64,000 nucleotides of DNA from Streptomyces sp. TLI_146 (GTDB lineage Bacteria > Actinomycetota > Actinomycetes > Streptomycetales > Streptomycetaceae). The position numbers were made by a program, and so were the translations under genes. Where the stretch lies: positions 5,642,001-5,706,000 of the forward strand of contig NZ_PJMX01000001.1 of assembly GCF_002846415.1 (NCBI RefSeq), written 5' to 3'. Shown here in pieces: positions 60,201 through 64,000 of the stretch (its first letter is position 1; every line of letters starts with the position of its first letter). The notes below the pieces were generated by a model. That model searched no databases, had not been told where the DNA came from, and saw only the letters and a program-made list of their open reading frames with translations.

Positions 60201-60995
60201 ATGGCGCAAACCATCCGCAACCACAACACCCGCACCTTCGAAGACCTGATCGCCGAGGCGGCGGCCGCCCCCGTGGACGGCTGGGACTTCTCCTGGCTGG
60301 ACGGACGGGCCACCGAGGAGCGGCCGTCCTGGGGGTACGCCCGTGCCATGGCGGCGCGCTGGGCCCGGGCCACGGCCGCCCTCGACGTGCAGACCGGCGG
60401 CGGCGAGGTCCTGGCGGCCGTCCCGCAGCTGCCGCCGCTCGCGGTCGCCACCGAGGGGTGGCCGCCGAACGTCGCCCGGGCCACCGCCCTGCTGCACCCC
60501 CGGGGCGTCGCGGTGGTGGCCGACTCCGACGAGCCGCCGCTGCCGTTCGCGGGCGGCGCCTTCGACCTGGTGACCAGCCGTCACCCCGTCCAGACCTGGT
60601 GGCCGGAGATCGCCCGGGTGCTCACCCCGGGCGGCACCTACTTCTCCCAACAGGTCGGGCCCGCCAGTGTGTTCGAGCTCGTGGAGTACTTCCTGGGCCC
60701 GCAGTCCGCCGACGTCCGGGGCCGGCGCGACCCGGGCAAGGCGCGCGCCGAGGCCGAGGCCGCCGGGCTCCAGGTGGCGGACCTGCGCCAGGAGAAGCTG
60801 CGCACCGAGTTCCACGACATCGGCGCCGTCGTCTACTTCCTGCGCAAGGTGATCTGGATGGTGCCGGGCTTCACGGTCGAGGAGTACGAGGACAAGCTGG
60901 CGGCGCTGGACGAGCAGATCCGTACCGACGGGCCCTTCGTCGCGCACACGACACGGTTCCTCATCGAGGCGAGGAAGCCCCTGCGCTCCTCCTGA
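60201..60995 (+). CDS. SAM-dependent methyltransferase, class I
   Basis: The protein has 264 residues. Rossmann-type core, though the first glycine motif is altered (ALDVQTGGGEVLAAVP in place of DxGxGxG), followed by VATEGWPPNVARA, PLPFAGGAFDLVTSRHPVQTW and a VLTPGGTYFSQQV strand, as in Methyltransf_11 proteins. The C-terminal third is helical (VPGFTVEEYEDKLAAL). Substrate unknown. A TAGGGT -10-like box precedes it with a very short leader. Confidence 0.85.
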   Translation: MAQTIRNHNTRTFEDLIAEAAAAPVDGWDFSWLDGRATEERPSWGYARAMAARWARATAALDVQTGGGEVLAAVPQLPPLAVATEGWPPNVARATALLHPRGVAVVADSDEPPLPFAGGAFDLVTSRHPVQTWWPEIARVLTPGGTYFSQQVGPASVFELVEYFLGPQSADVRGRRDPGKARAEAEAAGLQVADLRQEKLRTEFHDIGAVVYFLRKVIWMVPGFTVEEYEDKLAALDEQIRTDGPFVAHTTRFLIEARKPLRSS

Positions 60996-61015
60996 GCGGC
61001 CTAGCATCCGACCAT

Positions 61016-62536
61016 ATGGAACGGATGCGGACAATCAGCAACGAAGTGTCCTCGCTGCGGCTGCGGGGTGTCGCCGCGCTTCCCAGCCGCCGGGGCCCGC
61101 GCACGGCGCCGCCCGCCCTCCTGTGGTGGGGGTGGGCCGCCGCGCTCTTCCTGCTCTACGCCGCCGTCGGCGCCCGCCGCCAGGCGCTGATCCGCACCAC
61201 CGGCTACGACCTCGGCATCTTCGAGCAGGCCGTGAAGGCGTACGCGCAACTGCGCGCCCCCGTCGCCCCGTTGCGCGGCGACGGTTTCAACCTGCTGGGC
61301 GACCACTTCCACCCCGTGCTCGTCGTCCTCGCGCCGCTGTACCGGATCGCCCCGTCCCCGTACACCCTGCTCTTCGCCCAGGCCGCCCTGCTCGCCCTCG
61401 CCGTCGTGCCGCTGGCCCGCCGCGCCCGGCAGGCGCTGGGCCGCCGCGCCGCCCATGTGATCGCCTTCGCGTACGGGCTGAGCTGGGGCATCGCCTCGGC
61501 CGTGGCGTTCGACTTCCACGAGGTGTGCTTCGCCGTCCCGCTCGTCTCGTACGCCCTGGAGGCGCTGGCCCTGCGGCGCTGGCGGGCCGCGGTGGCCTGG
61601 GCCGCCCCCCTTCTGCTGGTCAAGGAGGACCTGGGGCTGACCCTCGCCGCCATCGGCGGATACATCGCCTGGAAGGGGCGGCGCGGGCTTGGCCTGGCGA
61701 CCGCCGCCGCCGGGCTGCTCGGCAGCGCCCTGGAGTTCAAGGTGCTGATGCCGTTCTTCAGCCCGGCCGGCACCTACGCCCACGCCGCCAACCTCGAACC
61801 CGCCCACGGCTCGCTGCTCGCCACCCTCGCCCTCGCCCCGCTCGACGCCGTACGCCCCGAGGTGAAGGCCACCACCCTGGTCCTGGTCTTCGCCCCCGCC
61901 GCCCTGATCGCCCTGCGCTCACCGCTGGCCTGGCTCGCCGTGCCGACGCTCGGCTGGCGGATGCTCTCCCAGAACGCCTTCCACTGGGGCACCTCGTTCC
62001 ACTACACGGCCGTGCTGATGCCCGTCGTGCTGGCCGCCATGACCGACGCGCTCGCCCCCTACCGGCGCACCGGCGACGCCCTCGCCCGCCGCCACGTACG
62101 CGCCTCGCTCGCCACCACTGCGGCCGTCACCCTGGTCCTGATCCCGTCCTTCCCGCTCGCCCAGCTCGTCCACCGCTCCACCTGGCGCTCCACCGCGCAC
62201 ATCGCCGCCGCCCGCGACCTGCTGCGCCGCATCCCCGACGGCGCCACCGTCGCCGCCTCCAACCGCCTGGTGCCCCAGCTCACTTCCCGTACCGACGTGG
62301 TGCTCTTCCCGACCTACCCGGTCCACTGGCGGCTGTACGACACCGGCGCGGCGGTGCCCCCGCCGACCGCCCAGTGGATCCTCTACGACCGGGTGCCCGC
62401 CGAGTCCTGGCCCTACCCACCGGGCTACTGGCCCTACCCGAAGGACCGTCAGGAAGCCGAGCTGGCCAAGGCGGAGCAGGCCTACGGGTACCGGGTCGTG
62501 GCCCAGCGGGACGGAATCACCCTGCTCAGACGTTGA
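61016..62536 (+). CDS. DUF2079 polytopic membrane protein
   Basis: The protein has 506 residues with about ten membrane helices. DUF2079 features: TTGYDLGIFEQAVKAYAQLR and GDHFHPVLVVLAPLYRIAPS after TM1, SAVAFDFHEVCFAVPLVSYA, LLVKEDLGLTL, and FHWGTSFHYTAVLMPV. The layout resembles GT-C-type lipid-linked sugar transferases with an acidic loop after TM1, but enzymatic activity is not established for the family. The C-terminal 130 residues are exported. Confidence 0.88.
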   Translation: MERMRTISNEVSSLRLRGVAALPSRRGPRTAPPALLWWGWAAALFLLYAAVGARRQALIRTTGYDLGIFEQAVKAYAQLRAPVAPLRGDGFNLLGDHFHPVLVVLAPLYRIAPSPYTLLFAQAALLALAVVPLARRARQALGRRAAHVIAFAYGLSWGIASAVAFDFHEVCFAVPLVSYALEALALRRWRAAVAWAAPLLLVKEDLGLTLAAIGGYIAWKGRRGLGLATAAAGLLGSALEFKVLMPFFSPAGTYAHAANLEPAHGSLLATLALAPLDAVRPEVKATTLVLVFAPAALIALRSPLAWLAVPTLGWRMLSQNAFHWGTSFHYTAVLMPVVLAAMTDALAPYRRTGDALARRHVRASLATTAAVTLVLIPSFPLAQLVHRSTWRSTAHIAAARDLLRRIPDGATVAASNRLVPQLTSRTDVVLFPTYPVHWRLYDTGAAVPPPTAQWILYDRVPAESWPYPPGYWPYPKDRQEAELAKAEQAYGYRVVAQRDGITLLRR

Positions 62537-62570
62537 GGACGGCGACGGACGTACGAGACGAGGGAGATCC

Positions 62571-62936
62571 ATGGGCAGGCACACCAAGGGCGACGTCAGC
62601 TACAGCTGCGGGCTCGACGCGGCGGTGGACGTGGTCGGCGGGAAGTGGAAGCCGCTGATCCTGTGGGCGCTGCACGACGGCACGTACCGCTTCGGCGAGC
62701 TCAGGCGCCGGGTCGAGGGCGTCACCGAGAAGGTCCTCGTCCAGCAGCTGCGCGAGCTGGAGACCGACGGGATCGTCCACCGCGAGGTCTACGGGGAGGT
62801 GCCGCCCCGGGTGGAGTACTCGCTGACGCCGCGCGGCCAGGCGCTCAACACGGCACTCACCCCCTTGGGTGAGTGGGGTGAGGCACACATGGAGTGGATC
62901 CTGGAGGTGAAGACCGGCTCACGCAGTGTGGCCTGA
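62571..62936 (+). CDS. HxlR-family transcriptional regulator
   Basis: The protein has 121 residues, with GAGGGAGA before the ATG. HxlR winged helix: the conserved N-terminal Cys in SYSCGLDAAVDVVGGKWKPL (often redox- or aldehyde-reactive), RFGELRRRVEGVTEKVLVQQ, LRELETDGIVHREVYGEVPP, VEYSLTPRG. Its target is not evident; the nearest gene is an aldo/keto reductase about 280 nt away on the other strand, a common type of HxlR target. Confidence 0.92.
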   Translation: MGRHTKGDVSYSCGLDAAVDVVGGKWKPLILWALHDGTYRFGELRRRVEGVTEKVLVQQLRELETDGIVHREVYGEVPPRVEYSLTPRGQALNTALTPLGEWGEAHMEWILEVKTGSRSVA

Positions 62937-63061
62937 GCCGGTCCGCACCGCCCTGACCTGCACGGTCAAAGAAGCGTTCCGGCATCGGGTCCCCCTTGTG
63001 GGTCAGCCGTGGGGGGTGCCTCCTCAGTGCCCCCGCGGTTTCGGAGCGTAGTTTCGGCATG

Positions 63062-63150
63062 CCGTGGCACCCAGGACCACTTACGAAGGGTTATGGTGGA
63101 AACCCCCCCTCGGGCCGGTCCGTATCCCCCCCACGGACCGGCCCGTTTTT
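63062..63150 (+). ncRNA. C-rich small RNA candidate (6C-RNA-like)
   Basis: The 276-nt gap between hxlR and the aldo/keto reductase contains no gene but ends in a strong intrinsic terminator oriented rightward. The transcript would contain two runs of seven C, one at about 63103-63109 and one in the terminator loop, plus an ACCAC...GTGG hairpin before them. Actinobacterial 6C RNAs are defined by two hairpins with C-rich loops. A TAGTTT box at 63049-63054 could be the -10. The fit of the first hairpin is imperfect, so the family assignment is tentative. Confidence 0.45.
63111..63150 (+). terminator. Strong intrinsic terminator with C7 loop
   Basis: A perfect 13-bp stem (CGGGCCGGTCCGT and complement), 9-nt loop with seven C, then TTTTT. 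It is the only terminator in the window with a proper T run and lies 175 nt beyond the hxlR stop, so it most likely ends a separate short transcript. Confidence 0.85.
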
Positions 63151-63212
63151 CGTCGGCACCGCTCGGTGCCGGTTCCTGTGGATCCGCTGTCAGTTGGCGA
63201 TCACCGGGGTGA

Positions 63213-64000
63213 TCAGCCGCGCCCGGCCCAGATGTTGGTGCCCGCGGTGTCCACGGCGAAGGTGTCGATCTCCTTCAACTCCTCGGCCGTCAGCGGCGGT
63301 CCGGCGAGCGCCGCCACGTTCTCCTCCAGCTGCTTCACGCTGGACGCGCCGATCAGCGCCGACGTCATCCGCGGGTCGCGCAGCACCCAGGCGATCGCCA
63401 GCTGGGCCAGCGACTGGCCGCGCCGGGCGGCGATGTCGTTCAGCCCGTTCAGCCGCCGGGTCACCTCGTCGCTGAGCAGCTGCGGGTCGAGCGACTTGCC
63501 CTGGGTGGCCCGCGAGCCCTCCGGGATGCCCTTCAGGTACTTATTGGTGAGCAGCCCCTGCGCCAGCGGCACGAAGGAGATGCAGCCCATCCCCGCCTCT
63601 TCGAGCGTGTCGAGCAGCCCGTCGTCCTCCGTCCAGCGGTTGATCATCGAGTACGACGGCTGGTGGATGAGCGCCGGGACGCCCATCTCCTTGAGGATCC
63701 GCGCGGCCTCGGCGGTCTGCTCGCTGGTGTACGAGGACACGCCCACGTACAGCGCCTTGCCCTGCTGGACGGCGGACGCCAGCGCGCCCATCGTCTCCTC
63801 CAGCGGGGTCTCCGGGTCGAAGCGGTGCGAGTAGAAGATGTCGACGTGGTCCAGGCCCATCCGGCGCAGCGAGGCGTCCAGCGAGGACAGCAGGTACTTG
63901 CGGGAGCCCCACTCTCCGTACGGGCCCGGGTGCATCAGATATCCGGCCTTGGTGGAAATGATCAGCTCGTCCCGGTACGCCCGGAAGTCCTGGCCGAAAA
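63213..64000 (-). CDS. Aldo/keto reductase (YghZ/glyceraldehyde-3-phosphate reductase-like), 5' part outside window
   Basis: About 262 C-terminal residues are visible; the frame is open to the right edge, and residues FGQDFRAYRDELIISTKAGY precede the first internal ATG, so the true start lies beyond 64000. The catalytic Lys is in STKAGY, the His in VDIFYSHRFDPETPLEET, and the NADPH-binding tail in SALIGASSVKQLEENVAAL. The closest pattern is YghZ, which reduces L-glyceraldehyde 3-phosphate and methylglyoxal with NADPH. Confidence 0.92.
   Translation of the reverse strand, partial: FGQDFRAYRDELIISTKAGYLMHPGPYGEWGSRKYLLSSLDASLRRMGLDHVDIFYSHRFDPETPLEETMGALASAVQQGKALYVGVSSYTSEQTAEAARILKEMGVPALIHQPSYSMINRWTEDDGLLDTLEEAGMGCISFVPLAQGLLTNKYLKGIPEGSRATQGKSLDPQLLSDEVTRRLNGLNDIAARRGQSLAQLAIAWVLRDPRMTSALIGASSVKQLEENVAALAGPPLTAEELKEIDTFAVDTAGTNIWAGRG

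Overview
The window is very GC-rich, with codon third positions almost all G or C, GTG starts, dense genes, and rare TTA codons. Its gene set (GTP-type PEP carboxykinase, Tad/Flp pilus locus, DasR-type chitinase promoter, IclR/TetR/MarR/HxlR regulators) points to the chromosome of a Streptomyces or close relative. No rRNA, tRNA, CRISPR array, prophage or classical insertion sequence was recognised.

Layout. 1-5.4 kb: end of a YyaL-like protein, a small secreted protein, and a cytoplasmic-looking peptidoglycan-binding/GH-like protein followed by a Tat-exported, zinc-ligand-depleted M15-like protein. 5.5-8.8 kb: a drug-efflux operon (MFS then TetR) with a clear operator, and a hemolysin III protein. 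9-10.8 kb: pckG. 11-16.3 kb: a signalling cluster of Ser/Thr kinase, YbjN-like protein, membrane protein, then a TerY-type triad of vWA protein, PP2C phosphatase and atypical kinase. 16.6-18.3 kb: a small gene behind a palindromic operator, and an alanine-type aminotransferase. 18.8-27.8 kb: an alkylsulfatase-like protein without its metal ligands, then a D-amino-acid-related block (D-aminoacylase, DSD1-like PLP enzyme, PfkB kinase, IclR, RidA, GntP permease) arranged around an IclR-like operator. 28.2-29.6 kb: a secreted zinc carboxypeptidase.

29.9-42.9 kb is the most unusual block. A tightly coupled operon encodes a macro-domain protein (with a TTA codon), a partner resembling an Xre/MbcA/ParS antitoxin C-terminus, a RES-domain (NAD-degrading toxin family) protein and a 1268-aa repeat/CHAT protease. 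A caspase-like gene converges on its end. Divergent from the caspase is a second operon: an unknown protein, a coiled-coil membrane protein, a 62-aa protein, a frameshifted gene and an AAA+ ATPase. Together these look like a NAD/ADP-ribose-linked, protease-executed conflict or programmed-death system.

43-45.6 kb: a secreted trypsin-like protease and a GH18 chitinase with two DasR-type boxes. 45.9-60.2 kb: a Tad/Flp pilus locus (CpaB, TadZ, two TadE-like, TadA, TadB, TadC, histidine kinase, LuxR regulator, Flp pilin, TadG-like, lipoprotein, OmpA-like; later DUF192 and prepilin peptidase), interrupted by an SRPBCC-MarR pair and a VOC gene. Its first gene and its response regulator carry TTA codons, predicting bldA control. 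60.2-64 kb: methyltransferase, DUF2079 membrane protein, HxlR regulator, a C-rich small RNA candidate with a strong terminator, and the end of an aldo/keto reductase.

A repeat family built from a 17-bp core (CGCGCAGTTCCCCGCGC) recurs at seven loci. At two loci it is bounded by terminal inverted repeats of about 40 bp, MITE-like; at one it sits in frame inside the sugar-kinase gene.
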